Source: Myxococcales bacterium (lineage in GTDB: Bacteria > Myxococcota_A > Polyangia > Polyangiales > Polyangiaceae). Taken from it: a stretch of DNA of 37,715 nucleotides. The first letter of the stretch is position 1. Every line of letters begins with the position of its first letter. This document shows positions 11,629 through 19,704 of this stretch, piece after piece. Made by a program: the position numbers and the translations under genes. The notes beneath the pieces were generated by a model. It did not search any database and was not told the DNA's origin. It saw only the letters and a list, made by a program, of their open reading frames with translations. Location: assembly GCA_025359105.1 (NCBI GenBank), contig JANYHK010000127.1, forward strand, positions 1 to 37,715. The letters run 5' to 3'.

Positions 11629-12315
11629 GTGCCCGACACACCGAAGATCGTAACGAGCCCGCTCCTCTCCAAGCATGGCTTCGCGCACGCCTTTTCGCTA
11701 CGGACGGAGGAGCCGGGCGCTCTCGTGCGGGCGCTCCTCGCCCCGCAACCTCTCTATCAAGCCAACCAGGTGCACGGCGCAGCGGTCGCCCGCGGCGAGG
11801 GCGACGTGGACGCCTTGCGACAGCTGCCGGCCGACGCCCTGGTCGCGCGCGCCCCATCCGCCGTCGGCGTGCGCGTCGCCGACTGCGCGCCGGTGCTTGT
11901 CGGCGCCAAGGAGACAGGCAGCGTCGCAGCCATCCACGCCGGGTGGCGCGGCGTCGTGCTCGGCGTGATCCCCGCGGCGCTCGCCGAGCTGCAGAGGGAC
12001 GGCGACGCGCGCCGCCTCGTCGCCATCGGTCCGTGCATCGGGCCCTGCTGCTTCGAGGTCGGCGTCGACGTGGCGGCCCAGATCACCGCCGCGAGCCACG
12101 GCGCCGACGTCGTCGCACGACGGGCCGAAGGCAAGGCCTACGTGGATCTCCGCGCCGCCGTCCGCGCCCAGCTCACCGCGCTCGGCGTAGCGCCGGGCGA
12201 CATCGACGATGTTCCCGGCTGCACCAAATGCGACGCCGCGCGTTTCTTCTCGTTCCGCCGCGACGGCGCCGACGCCGGCCGGCACCTCGCGGCCATCGCC
12301 GCGCGTTCGCCCTGA
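11629..12315 (+). CDS. pgeF: Laccase-domain protein, peptidoglycan editing factor PgeF (YfiH/YlmD)
   Basis: A 228-residue cytosolic enzyme of the Cu-oxidase_4/DUF152 family. Conserved residues are visible: NQVHG (first metal His), RVADCAPVLV, IHAGWRGVVLG, and CIGPCCFEVG. In E. coli the homologue hydrolyses mis-made UDP-MurNAc-L-Ser so that L-Ala is kept in peptidoglycan; other family members act as purine nucleoside phosphorylase/deaminase. The GTG start is preceded by CGGAGG at 8 nt, a good ribosome binding site. It is divergent from the kinase/PBP operon, which fits a wall-quality role. The stop at 12313-12315 shares a base with an in-frame ATG (12315) of the next gene. Confidence 0.88.
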   Translation: MPDTPKIVTSPLLSKHGFAHAFSLRTEEPGALVRALLAPQPLYQANQVHGAAVARGEGDVDALRQLPADALVARAPSAVGVRVADCAPVLVGAKETGSVAAIHAGWRGVVLGVIPAALAELQRDGDARRLVAIGPCIGPCCFEVGVDVAAQITAASHGADVVARRAEGKAYVDLRAAVRAQLTALGVAPGDIDDVPGCTKCDAARFFSFRRDGADAGRHLAAIAARSP

Positions 12316-12318
12316 TGC

Positions 12319-12324
12319 TACCCT
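12319..12324 (+). promoter_or_regulatory. -10-like hexamer TACCCT, 8 nt before the cystathionine beta-synthase start
   Basis: Matches TAnnnT and ends 8 nt before ATG 12333, immediately after the pgeF stop. Spacing would give a leaderless transcript. No convincing -35. Confidence 0.4.
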
Positions 12325-12332
12325 CGCGCGCG

Positions 12333-13778
12333 ATGATGCACGGAGCGCTGGAAGACATCTCGAAGGCCGTCGGCAACACCCCAATCATCCGCCTGAGCAA
12401 AGTGACGAAGGGGCTCCTCGCCGACATCTACGTCAAGTGCGAGTACCTGAATCCCGGAGGCAGCCACAAGGACCGCCTCGCGTGGAACCTCCTCCGGCGC
12501 GCCGAGGAGAACGGGCTCAAGCCCGGGGGCACGATCGTCGAGGCCACGAGCGGCAACACCGGCGCCTCGCTCGCCTTGCTCGCCGCGGTGCGCGGCTACA
12601 AGTGCGTGTTCGTCATGCCCGACAAGATGAGCCAGGAGAAGATCTCGAACCTCCGCGCGTTTGGCGCGAAGGTCGTCGTCTGCCCGACCGCCGTCGATGC
12701 CGACGATCCGCGGAGCTACTACAAGGTCTCGCGCCGCATCGCCGACGAGACGCCCAACTCCTTCTACGCGAACCAGTACCACAACCCCGCGAACCCCGAG
12801 GCCCACTACCTGTGGACCGGACCCGAGGTCTGGAAGCAGACGAAGGGCGAGCTCGACGCGTTCGTCGCCGGCATGGGCACGGGCGGCACGATCAGCGGCG
12901 CGGGCAAATACTTGAAGGAGAAGAAGCCGGGCATCCAGCTCGTCGGCGTCGACCCGGTGGGCTCGCTCTACTACGACTTCGTGAAGACCGGTCGCATCAC
13001 CCGGCCGTTCTCGTACAAGGTCGAGGGTATCGGCGAGGATTTCTTCCCGTCGACGATGAACCTGAAGATCATCGACGACATCGTTCGTGTCGACGACAAG
13101 GAGTGCTTCCTCATGACCCGCGATCTCACGCGGCTCGAGGGGCTCTTCGTCGGTGGGTCGGGTGGCGCCGCGGTCGCCGGCGCGATCAAGTACGCGCGCG
13201 CGCAGAACCGGAAGATGAACATCCTGGTCTTCCTCGCCGACGCCGGACAGAAGTACGTCTCGAAGATCTTCAACGACGACTGGATGCGCGAGAACGGCTT
13301 CCTCGACGACGTGACGGGCCTCGGGACGGTGCACGACATCCTCCTGTCGAAGGGCAAGACGAAGATCGTCACCGCGACGCCGCAGTCGAAGGTGAGGGAC
13401 GTGATCGCCACGCTGAAGTCGCTCGGCATCAGCCAGCTGCCGGTGCTCGACAAGGGCAAGCTGCGCGGCATCATCGGCGAGGTCGATCTGCTCCGGCACC
13501 TCGTGACCGGCCAGAAGAAGCTCGACAGCGCGATCGGCGAGCTCGTCGAAGGCGAGTACGCGACGGTGACGCCGGACACGAAGATCGAGCTGCTCCAGGG
13601 CGTGCTCGCCGACGCGAAGGTCGCCATCGCGATGGACGGCGAGGAGGTCGTGGGCATCGTGACGAAGATCGATCTCATCGACTACCTCGCGCGCAAGCCG
13701 CACGACGCCCCGCTCGCGAAGAAGCGCGGTGTCAAGAAGGCACCGACGAACGGCAAGCGCGCGCGCTCGCACGGGTGA
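12333..13778 (+). CDS. Cystathionine beta-synthase (PLP fold-type II with C-terminal CBS-domain pair)
   Basis: A 481-residue PLP enzyme expected to condense L-serine with homocysteine to cystathionine, or to make cysteine. The PLP lysine lies in [11 protein letters not shown] (about residue 46). SGNTG binds the substrate carboxylate; GTGGTISG holds the PLP phosphate. [15 protein letters not shown] and [19 protein letters not shown] match cystathionine beta-synthases more than short cysteine synthases. The C-terminal 130 residues are two CBS motifs ([20 protein letters not shown]... and [14 protein letters not shown]), usually a regulatory module. The residue before the catalytic Lys is His rather than the common Val. 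ATG 12333 is preferred because the product then starts near the conserved [17 protein letters not shown] 12315 is an in-frame alternative overlapping the pgeF stop. Confidence 0.9.
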   Translation: MMHGALEDISKAVGNTPIIRLSKVTKGLLADIYVKCEYLNPGGSHKDRLAWNLLRRAEENGLKPGGTIVEATSGNTGASLALLAAVRGYKCVFVMPDKMSQEKISNLRAFGAKVVVCPTAVDADDPRSYYKVSRRIADETPNSFYANQYHNPANPEAHYLWTGPEVWKQTKGELDAFVAGMGTGGTISGAGKYLKEKKPGIQLVGVDPVGSLYYDFVKTGRITRPFSYKVEGIGEDFFPSTMNLKIIDDIVRVDDKECFLMTRDLTRLEGLFVGGSGGAAVAGAIKYARAQNRKMNILVFLADAGQKYVSKIFNDDWMRENGFLDDVTGLGTVHDILLSKGKTKIVTATPQSKVRDVIATLKSLGISQLPVLDKGKLRGIIGEVDLLRHLVTGQKKLDSAIGELVEGEYATVTPDTKIELLQGVLADAKVAIAMDGEEVVGIVTKIDLIDYLARKPHDAPLAKKRGVKKAPTNGKRARSHG

Positions 13779-13779
13779 G

Positions 13780-14352
<573 letters not shown>

Positions 14353-14624
14353 GAGGGTGTCCACAAATGGACGACGCGGCGGTCTCGCCGCTTTCGTCCC
14401 GCTGCCGCTCCGTGATCGTCAGGTCGTGCCGAGACGTTCGACGTCGATCTCCGGACAGCCTCTGAATCGGTCGCTGCGCCGAGATGGGACCGTGGACCTC
14501 GGCCTCCGCCGAGCGCACGGGGCACGAAGGCGGGTCGCCCGCTCGCGCACGCGCCTGAGCGCGCGCCGGCGCGTGGATTGCCAGGCATGCGTCGCGTGGC
14601 ACGAACGCTGCTGAGGCCCCCGGT
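14353..14624. other. 272-bp intergenic region with no supported gene
   Basis: Open frames here are short and unlike any protein I recognise. It starts with GAGAGGGTGTCCACAAATGG just after the stop, which looks like an IS-end sequence, but no partner inverted repeat is visible. A hairpin CTCGGC-CTCC-GCCGAG lies at 14498-14513 without a T-run. Confidence 0.5.
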
Positions 14625-15284
14625 ATGACCCCTCGCGCGGTATTCGTCTCCCTCCTCCTCTTGCCGGTTGCCGCAGCCGCCTGCTCACCGGTGGTCACGC
14701 TGGCCCCGCCCGCCGCGCCGCCGCCCTCGCTTCCCGCGGTCGGGGCGCCGCCGGTGGGCGCCGACTCGGGGCTTGCGCGGGTGCTCGTCTCGACCGACGT
14801 CCCGGCAAGCGTCTCGCGGATCGTCCACGTTTACAGAGGGCCGTCGCGCGAGCTGCTCTGCGAGCGGACCCCCTGCGCGCTGACCATGCCCTACGGCGAC
14901 TACGAGCTCGAGCTCTCCGCATCCGCGGACCCGGATCGCACCAGCACGGTGATCGCACACGTCAACGCGAGCACCGTCGCCGTGAACCACATCCTCGGCG
15001 TACGGCACGCCTCGCCCGGGCGCGCGCCCGGCGCGGTCCTGCTCGGGCTCGGGGTGCTGACGGTCCTCGTAGGCGTCGCCGTCGCCGGGGCTGGCGCGAA
15101 GGCGGGTGGCAGCTCCGGAGAGAGAACGGCGGGCGGAGAAGTCGCGCTGGCTGGCCTAGGCGTGATCGCGCTCGGGGGCCTCGTCTTGGCCGCAAGCCCG
15201 ACTACGGAGCAGCAGGGAGCGACGACCGAGTGGAGCCCGCCCGCAGCGAAGCCCGTGGGGGGCTCGCTGGGGTTCAAGTTCTGA
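14625..15284 (+). CDS. Hypothetical lipoprotein with two C-terminal membrane helices
   Basis: A 219-residue protein. Signal peptide MTPRAVFVSLLLLPVAAAAC with lipid-modifiable Cys20; a Pro/Ala-rich linker; then a beta-rich section (VSRIVHVYRGPSRELLCERTPCALTMPYGDYELELSA) resembling PEGA-type modules, in which cell-surface proteins carry a short repeated fold containing a TPC/G-Y/L-L pattern. Two hydrophobic helices follow (about 142-163 and 176-190). The C-terminus ends in GGSLGFKF, a Phe-terminated segment. The function is unknown. It is separated from the preceding lipoprotein gene by a 272-bp gap and converges with the thioesterase gene. Confidence 0.7.
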   Translation: MTPRAVFVSLLLLPVAAAACSPVVTLAPPAAPPPSLPAVGAPPVGADSGLARVLVSTDVPASVSRIVHVYRGPSRELLCERTPCALTMPYGDYELELSASADPDRTSTVIAHVNASTVAVNHILGVRHASPGRAPGAVLLGLGVLTVLVGVAVAGAGAKAGGSSGERTAGGEVALAGLGVIALGGLVLAASPTTEQQGATTEWSPPAAKPVGGSLGFKF

Positions 15285-15302
15285 CGCCTCGTTGTGCATC
15301 CA

Positions 15303-15722
15303 CTACGGCTTCGGCTTGACGAGCCTGACGCTGTAGACGCCCTTTCCCGTCGCGACGGTCTCGCCTTCGGCGTCGGGATGGAAGAGGCGGACATCGGCGA
15401 CGCCCACGCGGTTGCCGTGACGCACGACGGTGGCTTCGGCGACCAGCGTCTCGAGGCGCGCGGGCCGGAGGTAGTCGATGCGAAGATCGATCGTGGAGAT
15501 GCGGCTGCGCTCGTCGTCGACGCCGCTCCATACGGCCATGCCGCCGGCGGTGTCGGCGAGGGTGCTGATGACGCCGCCGTGGAGCGCCGGGCGCATCGGA
15601 TCCCCGATCAGCTCCGGACGAAACGGGATCTCGAGGCGGGCGAAACCCGCCTTGATGCTGCCGACACGCATGCCGAGGAACTTGTTGAACGGGATGAACT
15701 CCTCGACGAGCTGAGTGAGCAT
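15303..15722 (-). CDS. Hotdog-fold acyl-CoA thioesterase (PaaI family)
   Basis: A 139-residue protein with the family pattern: FLGMRVGSIKAGFARLEIPF, then RPALHGGVISTLADTAGGMAVWS (the HGG-x8-D catalytic segment), then STIDLRIDYLRPAR and a conserved tail VATGKGVYSVRL. Such enzymes cleave CoA from aryl- or acyl-CoA esters and act as homotetramers in the cytoplasm. The start MLTQLVEEFIPFN lies 40 bp after the stop of the zinc-ribbon gene. It is the last gene of a three-gene minus-strand run. The acyl substrate cannot be predicted. Confidence 0.9.
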   Translation of the reverse strand: MLTQLVEEFIPFNKFLGMRVGSIKAGFARLEIPFRPELIGDPMRPALHGGVISTLADTAGGMAVWSGVDDERSRISTIDLRIDYLRPARLETLVAEATVVRHGNRVGVADVRLFHPDAEGETVATGKGVYSVRLVKPKP

Positions 15723-15762
15723 CGCTTCGTCGAAGATCAACGGCCGGTCCAATGCGGGTCCG

Positions 15763-17226
15763 TCACATGCCCGTCGACAGGTATTGCGCCGCGACCCACT
15801 GCTGCTGGCCGTCGGGGAAGACGACGAGGCACTGGCCGTTCGCCGACTGCGAGACGGTGGCGGGGTAACGGTTGCCATCCGCCCACTGCACGTAGACGCG
15901 CGCGCCCGGCCCGAAGGCCGTCGCGGCGGGTGGACCGTACGCAGCTTGCGGGGCTGACGGTGCCGCGAAGGGGGACGCGGGCGCCGCGGGCGCTTGCGGC
16001 GCAGCGCCACCGGCGGGCATTCCGTAGGGCGTCTGCGCGGGCGCGCCGTACGGAGGCTGCGCCGCCGCGGGCGGCCCGTACGGATTCGGCGCGGGGGCGG
16101 AAACGCCGTATTGTGGTTGCGCCGGCGCCCCGAACGGCTGCGCGGCGGGCGCGGCATATGGATTCGCGGCGGGCGCGCCGCCGTACGGTTGCGCCGGCGG
16201 CGCCGGTGCGGCCGCGCCGTACGCCGGGGGCTGCCCTGGTGCAGCTCCGTACGGGGACTGTTGTTGCGGGGGTGCGTAACCCGGTTGCGCGCCATAGCCC
16301 GGCTGCGGCCCATAGCCCGGCTGCGGCTGCGGCTGCGGAGGAGCGGCGGCCTGGTTGACGGCGTTGTCGATCGCGTTGCCAACGGCGCCGACGGCACCGA
16401 CCGCCCAGCTCGCGGCTTGACCGGCGGCGTTTGAGACCGCCTGCATGTCGTTGTTGTAGTTCTGCTGCTGCTGCTGCGCGTACGGGTTCGGTGCACCCGC
16501 GTACGGATTCGGTGCGCCCGCGTACGGATTCGGTGCGCCGGTGTACGGGTTCGGTGCGCCCGCGTACGGATTCGGTGCGCCCGCGTACGGGCTCGGTGCG
16601 CCCGCGTACGGGCTCGGTGCGCCCGGCGGCGGCGCGCCGTACTGCGGCGGGCCCATCGGCGGCGGAGGCGGCGCTTGCGGCGCAGCCTGTGGAGGCGGAG
16701 CGCCGTAGGGCTGCGGCGGTCCCTGCGGTTGCTGCGGTTGCTGCGGCATCGGAGGCGGAGCGCCGTACGCCGGCGCGGGAATGGGCGCCGGCGCGCCCGG
16801 TGCCGGCTGAAGGCCGCCTTGCGCGGTCGACATCACACCGGCCGGGATGGGTCCACCGGGAGGCGGCGCGACCTGCGGCATCATCCCGCTCGACGCCATC
16901 GGCGACTGCGGGTGCCCGAAGCCCGCACCGGCGGGAGGCCCCGCGATCGGCTGCATGGGTTGGGGCGCCGCCCCCAGCGACTGCATCGGGGCCGGCGGCG
17001 GGCCGTAGGCGCTGCTCGTCGCGCTGGGTCCGGCGGTCTCGGTGCGTCCGAGCGGATCGGCCGGCTTCATGAGCGCGACGTCAGGGGAGATCTCGATCGG
17101 CGGACTGGCCGTCGCGAGCGGCGCGGCCGCGGGCGCCGGCGCGGGCATGTCCGCAGGCGCCCCACACGCCGCACAGAATTTACGCGACCCGATCAGCTCG
17201 GCGCCGCACTTCGAGCAATTCGCCAT
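15763..17226 (-). CDS. Zinc-ribbon, proline/glycine-rich repeat protein with Tudor-like C-terminal domain
   Basis: A 487-residue protein beginning MANCSKCGAELIGSRKFCAACG, a double CxxC zinc ribbon. The next 400 residues are low complexity (Pro, Ala, Gly, Tyr, Gln) with motifs such as YGAPPP, and a perfect heptad array of (P-N/S-P-Y-A-G-A) encoded by a 21-bp repeat. A short helix-prone insert (MQAVSNAAGQAASWAVGAVGAVGNAIDNAVNQ) interrupts it at about 265-296. The last 50 residues, GARVYVQWADGNRYPATVSQ then CLVVFPDGQQQWVAAQYL, resemble a Tudor/agenet-like SH3 barrel. No signal peptide or TM helix: probably a cytoplasmic scaffold, possibly condensate-forming (inference). ATG 17226 chosen because the zinc ribbon begins at once. 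Confidence 0.78.
   Translation of the reverse strand: MANCSKCGAELIGSRKFCAACGAPADMPAPAPAAAPLATASPPIEISPDVALMKPADPLGRTETAGPSATSSAYGPPPAPMQSLGAAPQPMQPIAGPPAGAGFGHPQSPMASSGMMPQVAPPPGGPIPAGVMSTAQGGLQPAPGAPAPIPAPAYGAPPPMPQQPQQPQGPPQPYGAPPPQAAPQAPPPPPMGPPQYGAPPPGAPSPYAGAPSPYAGAPNPYAGAPNPYTGAPNPYAGAPNPYAGAPNPYAQQQQQNYNNDMQAVSNAAGQAASWAVGAVGAVGNAIDNAVNQAAAPPQPQPQPGYGPQPGYGAQPGYAPPQQQSPYGAAPGQPPAYGAAAPAPPAQPYGGAPAANPYAAPAAQPFGAPAQPQYGVSAPAPNPYGPPAAAQPPYGAPAQTPYGMPAGGAAPQAPAAPASPFAAPSAPQAAYGPPAATAFGPGARVYVQWADGNRYPATVSQSANGQCLVVFPDGQQQWVAAQYLSTGM
16480..16626 (-). repeat. Seven 21-bp tandem repeats encoding a Pro-Asn-Pro-Tyr-Ala-Gly-Ala heptad
   Basis: Units begin GTACGGRYTCGGTGCRCCCGC on the plus strand and tile exactly at 21-bp steps (16480, 16501, 16522 and so on). 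On the coding strand each gives a seven-residue unit; Asn alternates with Ser. Differences between units are mostly single bases. Confidence 0.92.
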
Positions 17227-17310
17227 GACGCTCGATCTTCGCAGGTTTGTCCGCGCGGGGGAAGGTGTGAGGACGCCGTCACGGGTGACCATGCGGCCGG
17301 CGAGAGGAAG

Positions 17311-18918
17311 TCAGCCTCGGCGCGCGGGGGCGTGGAACAGCTGAATTTCCGCCTCGAAGGCGCCCATCGTGAGCGCGTGCGCGCGGTCGAGGACGAGGCC
17401 GCACGACTTGGCGCGCGCCCGCGTGAGCGCCCCGCGCGGCGACACCCAGACGAACCTCCCACCTGGCCTGAGGACCTCGGCCGCGTGCATGACGAACCGC
17501 TCGAGGAACGGCACGAGCTCCCCCTGCTTCTGCACGCGCCGCCCCATCGGGGGGTTCGTGAGGATCAAGCTCACGGCGCGCGGCACCAGCGCGAGGGCGT
17601 CGGCGAGCTCGAGACGCGCCTTCACGCGCGCCTTGGAGAGGTTCTGACGCGCGGCCTCGATGGCGCGGTCGTCGAGATCCGAGCCGATGAGCTCGGCGTA
17701 GGGACCGAGACGCGCGCGCTCGATGAGCTCGAGGCCGGAGCCGACGAACGGATCCCACACCACGTCGCCCTGCTTCACGCCGCCGAGGCGCGCGAGCGCG
17801 GCCGCTATCGTCGGGTGCGAGGCCGCAGGGACCTCGGCGACGCGGTACGAGAAGCGCATGTCTTCGAGCGCGCGCGGCACGAGCACGACGCGCACCCGCG
17901 AAGACGTCGCGTCTCCTTCGACCCGCACGACCGCCTCCCACGTGCTCTCGCGCGGATCGTTCAGGAGCTCGGGCGCGCGGGACGACACGATGTCGGCGAT
18001 CTGCCAGACCAGCGCGCGCTTGTGGGAGCCGTCGTCCCACGCCAGGCGAAAGCGCGGGCGACCGCGCGTGAACGTCGAGAAGATCGCGCGCGCCGCCGGA
18101 GACGTGAGCGCACGCGCGACGGCCTCGGCGACGCCGACCTCCGCAGGCTCCTCGGCGAGCGGGAACCCCATGTGCGTCGCGAGGCGCGCCGAGTGGACGC
18201 GCGCGAGGGCGCCCTCGAGCACGGCGCTCACCTCACCGGGCCGCGCGACGCGCGCGCGCCACGACGCCCCCAGCTCCTCGGCGAGAAACAGCTGGAGCCC
18301 CGGCCGGCAAAAGAACACCACGTCGATCGGCTCCTTCGCGGCGCCGGCGGCGTCGATCGCGCCCGACTCCAGGCGGCCGGCGTCCCGAGCGAGCATCTGC
18401 GTCGCGCGCGCGACCTTCTTCACGAGCTCCGGATCGTCCGCCGCAGGCCCTGCGCTCGGCGCGCGCGCACGCAGCGCTTCGAGCGCGCGCGGCGAGCCCA
18501 TCTTTCCGAGCGACGAGGCGATCGTCTTCAGCACCGGCGCGCTCGTCTCCGACTCCCACGCGCGGAGGAGCGTGTCCTCCGCCCCCTGGGAGCGCACGCG
18601 CCCGAGCTCGCCGAGAGCGTTGCGCCGCGTCTTCGGATCGGCGTCTTCGGCCGCGAGCAGAAGGAAAGGTGCGACTTCGGGCGCGGAGAGGCGGCCGATC
18701 ACGCGCACGAGCCTGGCGCGCACGCGCGGGGCCGCGTTTCCCGCGAGCCCGATGGCCCGAGGAGCGAGCGCCGGGCCTATCCGAACGAGCGCGCGCGACG
18801 CCAGCTCGGCCGTGTCGTCGTCCTCCCCGAGCATCTCGACGAGGGCCTCCGTATCGCGAATGCTTGGCGTAAACCCCGGATCCGCTAGCCTTTTACGAAG
18901 ATCGACCCGAGGCGCCAT
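17311..18918 (-). CDS. HEAT-repeat/RNA (guanine or adenine) methyltransferase fusion, UPF0020 (Trm11/RlmL-like)
   Basis: A 535-residue protein. The N-terminal 170 residues are HEAT-like repeats (ASRALVRIGPALAPRAIGLAG, APRVRARLVRVIGRLSAPEVAPFL, DPKTRRNALGELGRVRSQGAEDTLLRAW, and SAPVLKTIASSLGKMGSPRALEALRA). The C-terminal part is a Rossmann methyltransferase with the SAM loop VVWDPFVGSGLELIERARLG (about 386-405), acidic IGSDLDDRAIEAARQN, and the catalytic NPPMGRR (about 456), the NPP(Y/F/M)G signature of N-methylating nucleic-acid methyltransferases of the UPF0020/THUMP-associated family. The middle region (DVVFFCRPGLQLFLAEELG) resembles the start of a THUMP-type segment. Substrate is probably tRNA or rRNA. 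Start ATG 18918 has TACGGT 6 nt upstream. It lies 84 bp upstream of the zinc-ribbon gene. Confidence 0.83.
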   Translation of the reverse strand: MAPRVDLRKRLADPGFTPSIRDTEALVEMLGEDDDTAELASRALVRIGPALAPRAIGLAGNAAPRVRARLVRVIGRLSAPEVAPFLLLAAEDADPKTRRNALGELGRVRSQGAEDTLLRAWESETSAPVLKTIASSLGKMGSPRALEALRARAPSAGPAADDPELVKKVARATQMLARDAGRLESGAIDAAGAAKEPIDVVFFCRPGLQLFLAEELGASWRARVARPGEVSAVLEGALARVHSARLATHMGFPLAEEPAEVGVAEAVARALTSPAARAIFSTFTRGRPRFRLAWDDGSHKRALVWQIADIVSSRAPELLNDPRESTWEAVVRVEGDATSSRVRVVLVPRALEDMRFSYRVAEVPAASHPTIAAALARLGGVKQGDVVWDPFVGSGLELIERARLGPYAELIGSDLDDRAIEAARQNLSKARVKARLELADALALVPRAVSLILTNPPMGRRVQKQGELVPFLERFVMHAAEVLRPGGRFVWVSPRGALTRARAKSCGLVLDRAHALTMGAFEAEIQLFHAPARRG

Positions 18919-18924
18919 CGCCGC

Positions 18925-18930
18925 ACCGTA
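18925..18930 (-). promoter_or_regulatory. -10-like hexamer TACGGT, 6 nt before the methyltransferase start
   Basis: On the minus strand TACGGT is followed by GCGGCG and then ATG 18918. It lies in the 48-bp divergent gap with the molybdoenzyme gene. Confidence 0.35.
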
Positions 18931-18966
18931 ACCGGCCTGACCCCTCGCGCGTACTCCTATCGACCC

Positions 18967-19704
18967 ATGCGACGTCCCGACGACTCCCCCAAGCGCCTCG
19001 AAGACTTTCTCGTGCCCTCGATGGGACGCCGCACGTTTCTGCGTCGCGTCGCCGGCGCGAGCGCGGTCATGCTCGCGCTCGGCGGCGGCACGTACGTCTT
19101 CGCCAGCGAGGAAGACGAGCGCCGCGCCCGCGACACCAAGCGCCCCGACGGGCGCCCACGCCTGCCGCCGAGCCAGTACCTGCTGAAGCGCCTGCGCCCG
19201 ATGGGCGGCGAGGAGGGCGATCCGAGCCCCGGCGGGTTCCGGCTCAAGGTGTACGGCGAGGTGGAGCAGCCGTTCGAGATCGATTTCGCCGAGCTCCTCA
19301 AGATGCCGCAGACCGAGCAGACGTGCGACGTCCACTGCGTCACCAAGTGGACGATGCTCGACGCGAAATGGACGGGCGTGAAGGTGGCCGACCTCGCCGC
19401 GCGCGCGAAGCCGAAGCCCGGCGCGCGCCACGTCGTCTTCGAGGCGGCGCACGGCTACACGTCGAACGTGCCCATCAAGGAGGCGCTCGCCCCGAACGTG
19501 CTCGTGGCGCACAAGCACGAGGGCAACCCGCTCGCGCGGCCGCACGGGGCGCCGGTTCGCGCGCTGGTGCCGGATCTGTACTTCTGGAAGAGCGCCAAAT
19601 GGCTCCGCGCGATCCGCTTTGTGTCGCGCGACGAGCCCGGCTACTGGGAGACGCGCGGCTACCACAACCACGCCGACCCGTGGGCCGAGGAGCGGTACGG
19701 TTGA
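18967..19704 (+). CDS. Tat-exported sulfite-oxidase-family molybdopterin oxidoreductase
   Basis: A 245-residue protein of the Oxidoreductase_molyb family (YedY/MsrP and sulfite-oxidase catalytic domain). A Tat signal, MGRRTFLRRVAGASAVMLALGGG, follows about 18 residues. The molybdenum-ligand Cys is in TCDVHCVTKWTMLDAKWTGV (second Cys, about residue 125). Typical trailing elements are present: VVFEAAHGYTSNVPI, LVAHKHEGNPLARPHGAPVRALVPDLYFWKSAKWLRAI, and the C-terminal WETRGYHNHADPWAEERY. It should be a periplasmic reductase or oxidase (natural substrate not deducible), receiving electrons through the membrane protein whose TTG start overlaps its stop (TTGA). Confidence 0.93.
   Translation: MRRPDDSPKRLEDFLVPSMGRRTFLRRVAGASAVMLALGGGTYVFASEEDERRARDTKRPDGRPRLPPSQYLLKRLRPMGGEEGDPSPGGFRLKVYGEVEQPFEIDFAELLKMPQTEQTCDVHCVTKWTMLDAKWTGVKVADLAARAKPKPGARHVVFEAAHGYTSNVPIKEALAPNVLVAHKHEGNPLARPHGAPVRALVPDLYFWKSAKWLRAIRFVSRDEPGYWETRGYHNHADPWAEERYG

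Noticed and set aside
14353-14380. Possible insertion-sequence end (GGGTGTCCACAAA)
   Set aside because: No matching inverted repeat, target duplication or transposase fragment within the gap or nearby.
16480-16626. CRISPR-like array
   Set aside because: Units are contiguous 21-mers with no spacers and encode a heptapeptide in frame.
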